From positions 4,216,001-4,280,000 of the forward strand of contig NZ_CP034248.1 of assembly GCF_003931855.1 (NCBI RefSeq): a stretch of 64,000 nt of DNA, read 5' to 3'. Positions 44,746-52,934 of the stretch are shown here, piece after piece. Origin of the DNA: Paenibacillus lentus. GTDB lineage: Bacteria; Bacillota; Bacilli; Paenibacillales; Paenibacillaceae. A model generated the notes under the pieces. It had not been told where the DNA came from. It did not search any database and saw only the letters and a list, made by a program, of their open reading frames with translations. The translations under genes and the position numbers were made by a program. Position 1 is the stretch's first letter; every line of letters begins with the position of its first letter.

Positions 44746-45075
44746 ATTCAAATTTGCCCATACTTAGAGTACTCCTTCAGCATTCTGGGGAGGAAATGGA
44801 ATGGATTAATCCTTCATTACCTCTCTCTTTGCGAGAATGGTACAGCTCATTTCTCAGACATAAAGCGGGATCTGACTGACATTACCTCAAGAACATTATC
44901 CTTGAAGTTGTCCGAGCTTATCGATTATGGATTAATTGAGAAAAAGGTAACTTCTAACCCTACTGTCACCATTTCGTATGTTTTAACGGAAAAGGGGCTT
45001 TCCTTAACAGCAGCGCTCATGCCTATTCAAAAATGGGCTCAGCAATATGAGAATCTATCCAGAAAAGAGGAATAA
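44746..45075 (+). CDS. HxlR-family transcriptional regulator, ATT start
   Basis: A 109-residue winged-helix regulator: ICPYLEYSFSILGRKWNGLI at the N-terminus, FSDIKRDLTDITSRTLSLKL (recognition helix) and YGLIEKKVTS then YVLTEKGLSL, all matching HxlR. The Cys near the N-terminus is the redox-sensing position of this family. No ATG, GTG or TTG exists in frame upstream; ATT at 44746 stands eight bases after AGGGAGG and gives the full family length. The next gene starts five bases after the stop, an operon. Confidence 0.8.
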   Translation: MQICPYLEYSFSILGRKWNGLILHYLSLCENGTAHFSDIKRDLTDITSRTLSLKLSELIDYGLIEKKVTSNPTVTISYVLTEKGLSLTAALMPIQKWAQQYENLSRKEE

Positions 45076-45079
45076 CACG

Positions 45080-45997
45080 ATGACCAACAAAAATATGATG
45101 TGTGATTTAAAAACAGGCGTATGCGGAGAAGTGAATGATGACGGAATTGAGCTTATCGATTTGAATGAGCCTGAAAAAAAGGTTCGTCTCTACTATGTAA
45201 CCGATCCGATTTGCTCCCATTGCTGGGCGCTTGAACCGGAATTACGTCGATTTGAAATTCAATACGGACAATATTTCCAATTCCACACGGTTATGGGGGG
45301 GTTACTGGAGAGCTGGAATGGCTTTGCCGATGTAAAGAACGGCATTAACAGCCCAGCGGATGTGGCCGGCCACTGGCGTGAAGTAGGGGAGCATTCCCGC
45401 ATGCCAATCGACGGTTCGCTATGGCTCGATAACCCGGTACAGTCCTCTTATATTCCTTCTCGGGTATATAAAGTCATTCAACAGCAGGATGAGCAGCAGG
45501 CAAGCACTTTTTTGCGCAGGGCAAGAGAAGCGGTATTTGCCTTTAACAAGAACATCGGAAAGGACGATGTATTGATCGACATCGTTAATCAAATGGGTTT
45601 GGATGGCCCAAGGATCGTAGAGCAAGCGGGAATGCCCGCGGCACAGAATTTATTAGAGGAAGATTTCGAGCTGTCACGTTCGCTCGGGGTGCGGGGATTC
45701 CCAACAATTATCATGGTCAATTCAGACAATAAAGGCGTGAAAATTGTCGGCGCCAGATCTTTAGATGATTATGTGAAGGCACTGAAACAACTGTTAGAGG
45801 TGAATAATCTGCAATCTCGCGACCTTCCTGATATTGCAGACCTTCTGAAAAGAGAGCAGCGCTTGTTCTCTAAAGAAATAGAAGTCATGTATGATCTGAC
45901 TCCGCAAGAGGTTAACGGCTTTCTGGAAAAATCAATTCCTGCAAGCGAGTATACACTTTCAAAGGTGATGGGAGAAACATGTGTGGAGTCTATTTAA
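45080..45997 (+). CDS. DsbA-family protein, SpxH/YjbH-like
   Basis: A 305-residue thioredoxin-fold protein with the CxxC site in DPICSHCWALEPELRRF and the family's HTVMGGLLESW and GVRGFPTIIM (cis-Pro) blocks. SpxH/YjbH delivers Spx to ClpXP in B. subtilis; FrnE-type isomerases are the alternative. The long C-terminal extension fits SpxH. It is cotranscribed with an HxlR regulator, which often senses aldehydes, quinones or disulfide stress. AAAGAGGAAT precedes ATG 45080. Confidence 0.8.
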   Translation: MTNKNMMCDLKTGVCGEVNDDGIELIDLNEPEKKVRLYYVTDPICSHCWALEPELRRFEIQYGQYFQFHTVMGGLLESWNGFADVKNGINSPADVAGHWREVGEHSRMPIDGSLWLDNPVQSSYIPSRVYKVIQQQDEQQASTFLRRAREAVFAFNKNIGKDDVLIDIVNQMGLDGPRIVEQAGMPAAQNLLEEDFELSRSLGVRGFPTIIMVNSDNKGVKIVGARSLDDYVKALKQLLEVNNLQSRDLPDIADLLKREQRLFSKEIEVMYDLTPQEVNGFLEKSIPASEYTLSKVMGETCVESI

Positions 45998-46066
45998 AGT
46001 GAAAGTTATCCACGCAAAAAGTCTATGATTTAATTTCTTCAATAATTATATGCTGAAAGCAATCAA

Positions 46067-46107
46067 GACGACTGCTGCGAGAATATTTGCAGCAGTCGCC
46101 TTTTTCG
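46067..46107 (+). terminator. Intrinsic terminator
   Basis: CGACTGCTGC (46069-46078) pairs with GCAGCAGTCG (46089-46098), then CCTTTTT. It ends the HxlR-SpxH-like operon, and lies between convergent genes. Confidence 0.87.
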
Positions 46108-46122
46108 TAATTTTTCCAATAG

Positions 46123-46917
46123 TTATCCGATTTGAAAAAGAGGACGCTCTTCCATAAAATGCACGGGAAGCGGATGATATACGGCCTGCAGCTGCTTCGC
46201 CAAAGCTCTCATTCCCGGCGCTTCGCTTTCTGCATGACCCATTACGATGAGCGCCGTCTGTCTTCCCTGCTGAGCAGCGTCTCTAACATACTCCGGGGCT
46301 TCCCATTCCGGGCCTTCTCCGACAATGACCACATCGAGATTCTCCGCCGTGAATAAAGGAATTACATTTGTGCCTCCGCCCCGGTAACCGACTAATATCC
46401 CTGCTCGCTTGCAGCTCAACAACCTGTCGCCGACAATGCGTACATAGGGAATCCGGAGTTTCAGCTTCATATCATTCGCGATCTCGGCTACAGTCATCTC
46501 AGGCAAATCAACGATAGTAGAGTTCGGGTGAACACGCTCGATATAACCTTCCCAATTCATTGCTTGAATCAGACCAGATGTGATCATGTCCGGTTTATAT
46601 TTATGAATATAGTCATGCAGCCGAAAAATCGCGATACCCGACTCTTCAATCAATCTTCGCTTCTGCAAATAGACCGGATCGTTCTGCAGCAATTCTGGAG
46701 AACATTGATGACTATAATAAATGCCTTCATGAGTAATTAGTAAATTGATACCTAATTCGATAGCCTGCTGGATAACATGATATGTCGGCATAAAAGTAAC
46801 GCCAATTCCGGTAACCTCGGTATCTGGTTTTCCCGTTTCAAGTCGATCCACAGTATTCTCCAAAAGTCCGATTGGAGCTATCAAATAATCCAGTACTTGC
46901 TGTATCGATATCATCAT
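46123..46917 (-). CDS. Nif3-like dinuclear metal protein
   Basis: A 264-residue member of the Nif3/YqfO/YbgI family, which forms toroids with a dimetal site in each subunit. Metal-ligand regions are LLITHEGIYYSH (His, Glu), HDYIHKY and VMGHAESEAPG (His, Glu near the C-terminus). Suggested to be GTP cyclohydrolase-like or hydrolase, but not settled. AAAGGA precedes the first ATG at suitable spacing. Confidence 0.87.
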   Translation of the reverse strand: MMISIQQVLDYLIAPIGLLENTVDRLETGKPDTEVTGIGVTFMPTYHVIQQAIELGINLLITHEGIYYSHQCSPELLQNDPVYLQKRRLIEESGIAIFRLHDYIHKYKPDMITSGLIQAMNWEGYIERVHPNSTIVDLPEMTVAEIANDMKLKLRIPYVRIVGDRLLSCKRAGILVGYRGGGTNVIPLFTAENLDVVIVGEGPEWEAPEYVRDAAQQGRQTALIVMGHAESEAPGMRALAKQLQAVYHPLPVHFMEERPLFQIG

Positions 46918-47029
46918 CGTTAGTATCCTTTCTACATATCATTAACCATCGCCATGGTCATCATACCCAGATTTTGATCCTGTGAAGCTTCTGCAAGACT
47001 ATAAAATGATGAACCATTACTGAGAGAAG

Positions 47030-47160
47030 GCTACCGGATGACAAAGCTGCTTCCAGCATTTGATCGCATTCCTCTAAGCGACATCGCCATCGGTTTCTCT
47101 ACGAGCACATGTATGCCCGCCGCAGAAAATCGCTTGCCATCTGGGCATGTTTTTATTCTA
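47030..47160 (-). pseudogene. Remnant of a Gfo/Idh/MocA oxidoreductase
   Basis: Minus strand, stitched over frameshifts, reads HAQMASDFL, then AAGIHVLVEKPMAMSL, then EECDQMLEAALSSGS, exactly the conserved EKP block and following helix of NAD-dependent Gfo/Idh/MocA dehydrogenases. Each piece is in a different frame (breaks near 47123 and 47074), and the rest of the gene is absent. Confidence 0.75.
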
Positions 47161-47431
47161 TACTACCCATTTAAGGGGGATGCTGACATACGAGAAACGC
47201 ATAATTTACTTTTAAATCCTCCAAAAATAAAAGACCATTCCGATTTTTTTGATATGCATCTTCTATCGTAGAGCGTTTCTACCAACAGAGATGCAGTTCA
47301 TGTATGGAAGGGTCTCATTCAATTACAACCATTTTCTACGTTCGACCCATAAAGCAAAAGGCTCTGTATCGTGTTAATGGTTAGCCCGATATGCGAAAAT
47401 TAAATGATCGCTCCGATTTGGGTCAAGCAGA

Positions 47432-48718
47432 TTATCTTGTTAAAATGAATTTCAATATGAACAAGATAGCAAATATAAGAAGCCAATAATTGGCTGAACT
47501 CCTCTGATCGTGATTTTCTACCGGATCTTTGTCATTATTTTCACCATCATCAAATATCTGCTTCTCAGCTTCGTTACGCGTTAAACATTCAATTTCAAAA
47601 ATTCTACGCGAAGCTTGTTTGTGAATTTTATATTCTGCTTTGTTACTCGGATCAGTCATATCGAGGACAGATCTATAGATGGCTTGGGCTCGCCTGAGTT
47701 GTCCGCGGGCATCATAGCATTGACCCAGTAAAATTCTTACTTCCAGATATTCAGGCCACTTCTCTAGGATGGACTCACATTCCAGTACAGCTAGTTCAAG
47801 TTGTTTGCTGTAGTAGTAACTCTTCGCCCGTTTGTAGTAACTGGCGATATCATCCGGCTGTAGCCGCAATATCTTCGTTAGCACATCCACCGCAAGATCA
47901 TATTGCGATTTTCTAAAGTAATACTCAACAAACAGCCGAAGCAGGTCAGGATCATCGTCAAATATTTGAAGGGCAGCCCTCAAAGCATGTCCAGCTTCCT
48001 CCAGCTTGCTCTCTTTGAGCGATTGATGAGCTTGTTCTCGATACTGCAGAAATTCATCGAAATTGATATTATCCGCCTGAAGCAAAGATTCGTAATTTAA
48101 TCCCTCTTCGTTGAGCTGTTCTAAATAATATTTTTTAAAAGAAACCGGAATCTCCACGATATGAGGCTCCAGAGATTCTCTCATTTCCTCTTTCCAATGG
48201 AAAAAGTCTTCTAGCAGTCTCCATATCGCTGAAGGAAAAAATCTATAGTTTTGCACAAAATTGAGCATTTCCCTGCTTAGACTCCGCTTATATGTAGTGT
48301 CCCAAGCAACATCCGAGTTCAACAGCTGCATCCACAGCTCAGGATTGATTCGCGAGGGAAAATGTTGATACAGATCTGCCGCTTGCTCGATAAACTGCTG
48401 TACGGTACTAATCTTTAACTCTGTTGAGCTCGTATCCTCCAACGCCAAAATGCCTGGGTCGATTTCTGGGATGACCCAGTTATCGGCATGTTCAAAGCTG
48501 TCTTCATCATATGATGCTTCTGCTTCTGCTTCCGCCTCAGCCTCTCTCCTTACCTGCTCCTTAACGAATTTCAGTGCCCTGTCGTATGCCTCGCGAAGAG
48601 CTTGATAACCTTCGGCATCCTCTTCCGGATGGTAGACTTGCAGCATTTTTGCATAGGCGCGTTTTATCGCTTTTATGTCATGAGTCGGCTCAATGTCCAG
48701 TCTCTCCCAGATTGTCAT
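47432..48718 (-). CDS. Tail-anchored J-domain/TPR protein with HPE motif
   Basis: A 428-residue paralogue of the protein at 42659-44593. J domain at residues ~1-60 (IWERLDIEPTHDIKAIKRAY, VYHPEEDAEGYQALREAYD), again HPE instead of HPD, an acidic middle, TPR-like helices at ~240-360 (YYKRAKSYYYSKQLELAVLE), and one hydrophobic helix at the extreme C-terminus (YWLLIFAILFILKFI) that would anchor it with the J domain in the cytoplasm. It lacks the extracellular domain of its paralogue. ATG 48718 fits the paralogue's N-terminus; AAGGCGG lies 12 bases upstream. Confidence 0.78.
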   Translation of the reverse strand: MTIWERLDIEPTHDIKAIKRAYAKMLQVYHPEEDAEGYQALREAYDRALKFVKEQVRREAEAEAEAEASYDEDSFEHADNWVIPEIDPGILALEDTSSTELKISTVQQFIEQAADLYQHFPSRINPELWMQLLNSDVAWDTTYKRSLSREMLNFVQNYRFFPSAIWRLLEDFFHWKEEMRESLEPHIVEIPVSFKKYYLEQLNEEGLNYESLLQADNINFDEFLQYREQAHQSLKESKLEEAGHALRAALQIFDDDPDLLRLFVEYYFRKSQYDLAVDVLTKILRLQPDDIASYYKRAKSYYYSKQLELAVLECESILEKWPEYLEVRILLGQCYDARGQLRRAQAIYRSVLDMTDPSNKAEYKIHKQASRRIFEIECLTRNEAEKQIFDDGENNDKDPVENHDQRSSANYWLLIFAILFILKFILTR

Positions 48719-48860
48719 GATTACGTTTAATCCGCCTTTCAAATACACTCTTGAATTCACTTAGTGAAATCGTATATTTCTTTTATCGGACAATAAGTAA
48801 TTTTTTCAAACCCTGGGATTTAGATACTCGAATAGCTGCTCACCACAGTCCCCACATAGA

Positions 48861-48884
48861 AGCCCCACTCAACCGAGCGGGGCT
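48861..48884 (-). terminator. Possible terminator of ribokinase gene
   Basis: AGCCCC-a-CTC-aacc-GAG-c-GGGGCT is a stable hairpin 50 bp after the ribokinase stop. The sequence after it on the minus strand is not T-rich, so function as an intrinsic terminator is uncertain. Confidence 0.4.
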
Positions 48885-48934
48885 GCGAAAATGACTAAAG
48901 ATATGGCTCTAAATAAGCCTTGCTCCAGCCTACA

Positions 48935-49846
48935 CTACACGTCAACCTCGCTCCGCTCTGGAATCGATGTCTGTGCACCTGCCCTCGTCACTACAATAGA
49001 AGATACTTTCGTAGCGAAGGTAATGGCCTCCTGTACGTTCTTACCCTCGGACAGCCCTACAGCAAAGGCGGCAACAAACGAGTCGCCGGCTGCAGTCGTA
49101 TCCACGGCTTTAACTGTGCAGGCCGGAATATGGACGGATTCATTAACATTCACGTACAATGAACCATTGCTGCCAAGCGTAACGATGAGGCTGCTCACTC
49201 CTTTGGCCAGCAACACTTTTGCCGCCTCCTCCGCTGCAGCTATAGAATCAACAGGCAGTCCGCTCAATTTCTGCAGCTCCGTCTCGTTGGGTATTAAATA
49301 GTCCAATTTCCCAAGGACGTCATCAGGAATGGAAACTGGTGCAGGCGCCGGATTTAATATAACGATTTTGCTATGCTTGCTTGCCAATTCAACAGCTTCG
49401 TAAACCGCCTCATAGGGAATTTCCATTTGCAAAATAACGATGTCTGCTGCCTCGATCAACTTCTCATGCGCTTTCACGTAATCTCGATTACACAGATCAT
49501 TGGCTCCCAAAAGTACAACTATGCTGTTATTGCCCTCGTCATTCACTTGAATGACGGCCAGCCCGGAGGATGCTTCTGATACAAGTTCAATGTGATCCGT
49601 ATCCACACCAGCCTGGCGCAGGTTATCGATGAGCGGGCCTCCGAATTCATCGCCGCCAACCTTGCCCAGCATGGAAACGTCGGCCCCTAGTTTGGCAGCA
49701 GTCACCGCCTGGTTTGCTCCCTTGCCACCGGGTACCCGCTTAACAGAGCTGCCGAGCAAAGTCTCACCAACCTGCGGAATATACGGAACCCGCAGCACCA
49801 AATCCATATTAATACTGCCTATTACTAAAATTTTGCCTGCTCCCAT
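48935..49846 (-). CDS. rbsK: Ribokinase
   Basis: PfkB-family sugar kinase phosphorylating ribose at O5. 303 residues. N-terminal GSINMDLVLRVPYIPQVGET and PGGKGANQAVTAAKLG are the substrate-binding blocks; the catalytic Asp lies in VDTTAAGDSF (GAGD motif with Ala for the first Gly). No ribose transporter or rbsR flanks it, so it is an orphan kinase and could serve another sugar or nucleoside. Confidence 0.88.
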   Translation of the reverse strand: MGAGKILVIGSINMDLVLRVPYIPQVGETLLGSSVKRVPGGKGANQAVTAAKLGADVSMLGKVGGDEFGGPLIDNLRQAGVDTDHIELVSEASSGLAVIQVNDEGNNSIVVLLGANDLCNRDYVKAHEKLIEAADIVILQMEIPYEAVYEAVELASKHSKIVILNPAPAPVSIPDDVLGKLDYLIPNETELQKLSGLPVDSIAAAEEAAKVLLAKGVSSLIVTLGSNGSLYVNVNESVHIPACTVKAVDTTAAGDSFVAAFAVGLSEGKNVQEAITFATKVSSIVVTRAGAQTSIPERSEVDV

Positions 49847-49904
49847 AGATTACACTCCTCATTGCAATACGTTAATACCATAATAAGGACATCCTTAACT
49901 TATC

Positions 49905-50108
49905 CTACTTTATCCTATTATTCTCTCCAATACCAGTTGATTGAATCGGGAGCACTAAACCTCGGCCGCAAATGCTGATTTGAGGGAGCTCACTCTTGAC
50001 ATGAAGCTGCCTCATCTCCCGTGTCGGAGCCATCCTAATGAATCCCGGAGGATGCACATTCATTAGCACCTGTAATCGTAGCCAAACCGTATCAGGAACA
50101 TTGATCAT
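49905..50108 (-). CDS. Doubtful small ORF after the T-box
   Basis: A 67-codon frame beginning MINVPDTVWLRLQVLMNV with no family I recognise. It starts ~50 bp after the T-box terminator, which is the only support; the upstream GCGGGC is a weak ribosome binding site. It may be the decayed remains of the T-box's former target or a chance frame. Confidence 0.3.
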   Translation of the reverse strand: MINVPDTVWLRLQVLMNVHPPGFIRMAPTREMRQLHVKSELPQISICGRGLVLPIQSTGIGENNRIK

Positions 50109-50159
50109 CGTTGCGCCCGCTTTAACGACGATTCGATCTAGTTATCGCCCACGTCAGGC

Positions 50160-50325
50160 GCACAAAAAACCTCGTCCCTACGTATGTATAGAGACGAGGT
50201 TTAATCCGTGGTACCACTCTAGTTCATTTCTCCAGAAATGAACTCATTCGATGGCTAGCACGATCTACCTAACTACAAAATTGCTTCATAAAACCGCTCG
50301 GAGTAAATCTTTTTATTAATCCTAA
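50160..50325 (-). promoter_or_regulatory. Short T-box riboswitch
   Basis: Minus strand contains AGAGTGGTACCACGG (50206-50220), the T-box sequence that pairs with uncharged tRNA acceptor ends, preceded by a 10-bp stem III-like hairpin (GTTCATTTCT/AGAAATGAAC) and followed by terminator AACCTCGTC...GACGAGGTTTTTT (50165-50202). Only ~100 nt lie between the hairpin and the xylanase stop codon, too little for a standard stem I, so the 5' part is short or truncated and a specifier codon cannot be assigned. Confidence 0.8.
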
Positions 50326-50329
50326 TTCT

Positions 50330-51772
50330 CTAATTCCACAAATACACATTGTCCACATACACTGAGGTTTGGCCAGATGAATTGCTTGCACCAATGAACT
50401 GAACGCCATACTCCTTAATATTGGCCTTGTCCACACCGGATAAATCCAATATCAGATCCGTTTGGCCGCCAACGCTAATCGTCTTCCAGCCACTATCCGC
50501 CCATGTATAGCTGTTGCCATATTTCACATACAGCTTCACGCCTAATCCGGAGCCGTAATTACCGGAATTAGCGCCTTTTACCGTTGCTCTAAGCTGGTTG
50601 TAGCCGGTGAAATCTGCGTTTCCACTCTTAAACATGTAATGCCCGCTGCCGCTGGACATGTTAATCGTTGACTTCAACGATCTAGTATCCTTTGAGCTCC
50701 AATCCGCCGAGGAGGAAGGGCCGGATACGACGTTACTGGCAGACCAACCGTCCGTACCCGTTTCAAAATTGGCGTAGGCTCCTGTACCTGGCTGACCTGG
50801 ATTACCAGAAGAACCACCTAAATATTGCTTCAGCCACTGCAAGGCAGGGCGCTCGGCACCGGAACTAGTTATTAAATGTGTATTCGAAGCCCAGGTCTGT
50901 CCTTCCATATATCCCCACAGTGTAATTCCCTTTACAGCGGGATGCTCCCATAATACGGGGAATTTCTGTTGATAGCGTTGCAGTTGGGTATTATCATCGC
51001 CCGTAATATCCAACTCGGAAACATAGATAGGCAATCCCGTTGCCGCTAACGTATTCAGAACGTTATTCATCGTACTGACCGATACATTATCCATATTAAA
51101 ATAGTGGCACTGAATTCCTATACCGTCGACCAACCCTCTAGCCTTTAACAAATTGATGATTTGCACAAATTGGGCTGCTGCGTTAGGATCACTGATAATT
51201 CCGTAATCATTGATTAGCAATTTAGAGTTAGGAAAAGCTTGTCTTGCCTGCTCGAAAGACCAGATGACCCAATCCCAGCCCGTGGCTCCATCCCCACCTA
51301 TGGCGTTGCGATAAGAAGGCTTCGCATGTAGAGGTTCGTTCACAACATCGACAAATTCTGAATTGCCATATTTTTGTCCGGCGGCTTGAATCCACTGGAT
51401 GACCTCTGCCTTTTGCTCGGAGGCGGAGAGACCGCTAATCCATGATGGCTCTTGACTTCCCCAAACTAAAGTATGGAATTTAAAAGGTAATCCGCGGCTT
51501 TTCGCATAGTTGTATGCCGTATCCGCCGCACTCCAATTCATACTGTTGCGTGTCGACTCTACCGCGCCCCATTTCGTTGAATTCTCGGGCGTAACCTGAT
51601 CCCAATACGTAGCAAAATTAGAAGGAACATTGTTCGCAATGATGTTTCCTAAAAACTTGCTGCCGCTAGCTATGCCAGCGTGGGCGTCTTTGACCAATGC
51701 CGAAGAAAACAAGGATGCCATTAATGCAATTGAAGTAAGCAAAATCGTCAGCTTAGATTTTGATTTTAACAT
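50330..51772 (-). CDS. Secreted GH10 endo-1,4-beta-xylanase with C-terminal binding module
   Basis: A 480-residue xylan-degrading enzyme. Signal peptide at 1-32 (basic start, hydrophobic core, cleavage after AHA). GH10 barrel at ~35-325 with acid/base Glu in DVVNEPLH and nucleophile Glu in VSELDITG. After a Gly/Pro/Ser linker (~326-338), a ~150-residue beta-sandwich begins NFETGTDGWSAS, a carbohydrate-binding-type module whose CBM family I cannot assign. AAGGAGG precedes the ATG. A cre-like site upstream suggests catabolite repression. Confidence 0.93.
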   Translation of the reverse strand: MLKSKSKLTILLTSIALMASLFSSALVKDAHAGIASGSKFLGNIIANNVPSNFATYWDQVTPENSTKWGAVESTRNSMNWSAADTAYNYAKSRGLPFKFHTLVWGSQEPSWISGLSASEQKAEVIQWIQAAGQKYGNSEFVDVVNEPLHAKPSYRNAIGGDGATGWDWVIWSFEQARQAFPNSKLLINDYGIISDPNAAAQFVQIINLLKARGLVDGIGIQCHYFNMDNVSVSTMNNVLNTLAATGLPIYVSELDITGDDNTQLQRYQQKFPVLWEHPAVKGITLWGYMEGQTWASNTHLITSSGAERPALQWLKQYLGGSSGNPGQPGTGAYANFETGTDGWSASNVVSGPSSSADWSSKDTRSLKSTINMSSGSGHYMFKSGNADFTGYNQLRATVKGANSGNYGSGLGVKLYVKYGNSYTWADSGWKTISVGGQTDLILDLSGVDKANIKEYGVQFIGASNSSGQTSVYVDNVYLWN

Positions 51773-51865
51773 TGTCTTACCTCCTTGTCTGGGTTATTCA
51801 AAGTAATTCTTGCGCGGTTCCTTTCGTTACATCAGCTTTTATCACCTCCAACTGCAAAGGCAATT

Positions 51866-51879
51866 TTCAAACGCTTACA
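51866..51879 (-). promoter_or_regulatory. cre-like catabolite repression site
   Basis: Minus strand TGTAAGCGTTTGAA matches the CcpA cre consensus (TGWAANCGNTNWCA) except near its 3' end. It lies ~95 bp upstream of the xylanase ATG and just after an AT-rich stretch with TATATT that may be the -10 box. Confidence 0.5.
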
Positions 51880-52059
51880 TTTACCATAATATAGAAATTT
51901 AAGAATAATGATATATCACAAATTAAAGAACATTTCTTCTAAATCATAGTTTTTTCCAAATAAAAACTCGGACTATTTGGCCCGAGCTTCGAAAACGCGG
52001 GGCATACTCAGCCCCTCATTGTGCCTCAGCCGATCCGGATTGAAGGTGCAGGCGGACCG

Positions 52060-52245
52060 GATTTTGCCGGAAACGAAATCGCCCGCACCTTCAATTACAG
52101 GGCGGGCGATGTCGGCTACGTTCCGTTTGCTTATGGTCATAATATTCAGAATACTGGTACGGAATCGCTATGGTTCCTGGAGATGTTCAAAAGCGATCGG
52201 TTCGCCGATATTTCCTTAAGTCAATGGATGGCCCTTACGCCCTGA
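52060..52245 (+). pseudogene. C-terminal remnant of an oxalate decarboxylase-type bicupin
   Basis: The plus-strand frame reads [20 protein letters not shown], then [20 protein letters not shown] and LSQWMALTP, the second cupin's conserved end in OxdC/OxdD. The N-terminal cupin and most of the second one are missing, and the sequence before ~52060 does not match. A 60-residue frame from 52021 is all that remains. Confidence 0.75.
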
Positions 52246-52290
52246 AGCCTCGTCGCCAAGCTTCAAATCGAGTCTCAGGTCGAACTTGAT

Positions 52291-52902
52291 TCATTGCGGT
52301 CGATCTATTTCGAACAGCCTTCCAAGTGTTGCATAAGAACTGCCGGCGAGGCGACTGACCGGATTCAGCTTCACAGGATCGATGCGACCCTGATTATATA
52401 ATTCTTCGTCCACGATAAAGCGAACGACGCGGGCAATGAGCAGGTCTGTAGTCGACGCTTCCTCTGTCCCGCCTAGCGTCACGGATTTGTCGAGCACACA
52501 TTCCATTCGCACCTTCGCCTCACGGATTCCTGGTACGGCAACGACATCACTTTTGATGGGCGTCAAATCCGTCAAGGCAACTTCACTTTCCTCCGGCGGC
52601 AGGTTCGCTGCAGTTTCATTGACTGCGAAAACCATGCTTTCGTCGACGATATGAACCACCAGCTCTCCACATTCCATTGCATTTCTTGCCGTGTCTTTAG
52701 CCGCCCCATTTTTACGCTGAACAGCTATGGAAAGCAGCGGAGGCGAGCTCGATACGATTGAAAAATAACTGAAGGGCGCGGCGTTGAGTACTCCGTTCTC
52801 GGACAAGGTCGTCACGAAAGCGATTGGCCTGGGAATGACGCTGCCGATCAACAGCTTGTAATTATCCCGCTCACTTTGTGCTGATGGATCAATAGATATC
52901 AC
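52291..52902 (-). CDS. Flavin reductase-family protein
   Basis: A 203-residue FMN-binding split-barrel protein. NYKLLIGSVIPRPIAFVTT and APFSYFSIVSSSPPLLSI are the FMN-binding blocks of the flavin reductase-like family. The start is GTG with GGGAGG ten bases upstream. It is the last gene of the mhq cluster (33 bp after mhqD), so it may supply reduced flavin or act on quinones. Confidence 0.85.
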   Translation of the reverse strand: MISIDPSAQSERDNYKLLIGSVIPRPIAFVTTLSENGVLNAAPFSYFSIVSSSPPLLSIAVQRKNGAAKDTARNAMECGELVVHIVDESMVFAVNETAANLPPEESEVALTDLTPIKSDVVAVPGIREAKVRMECVLDKSVTLGGTEEASTTDLLIARVVRFIVDEELYNQGRIDPVKLNPVSRLAGSSYATLGRLFEIDRPQ

Positions 52903-52934
52903 AATGCTTACGCCTCCCGTTTTATTTTTGAAAA

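Noticed and set aside
50038..50241. 67-codon plus-strand frame
   Set aside because: It lies opposite the T-box and the doubtful ORF, with no start signal.
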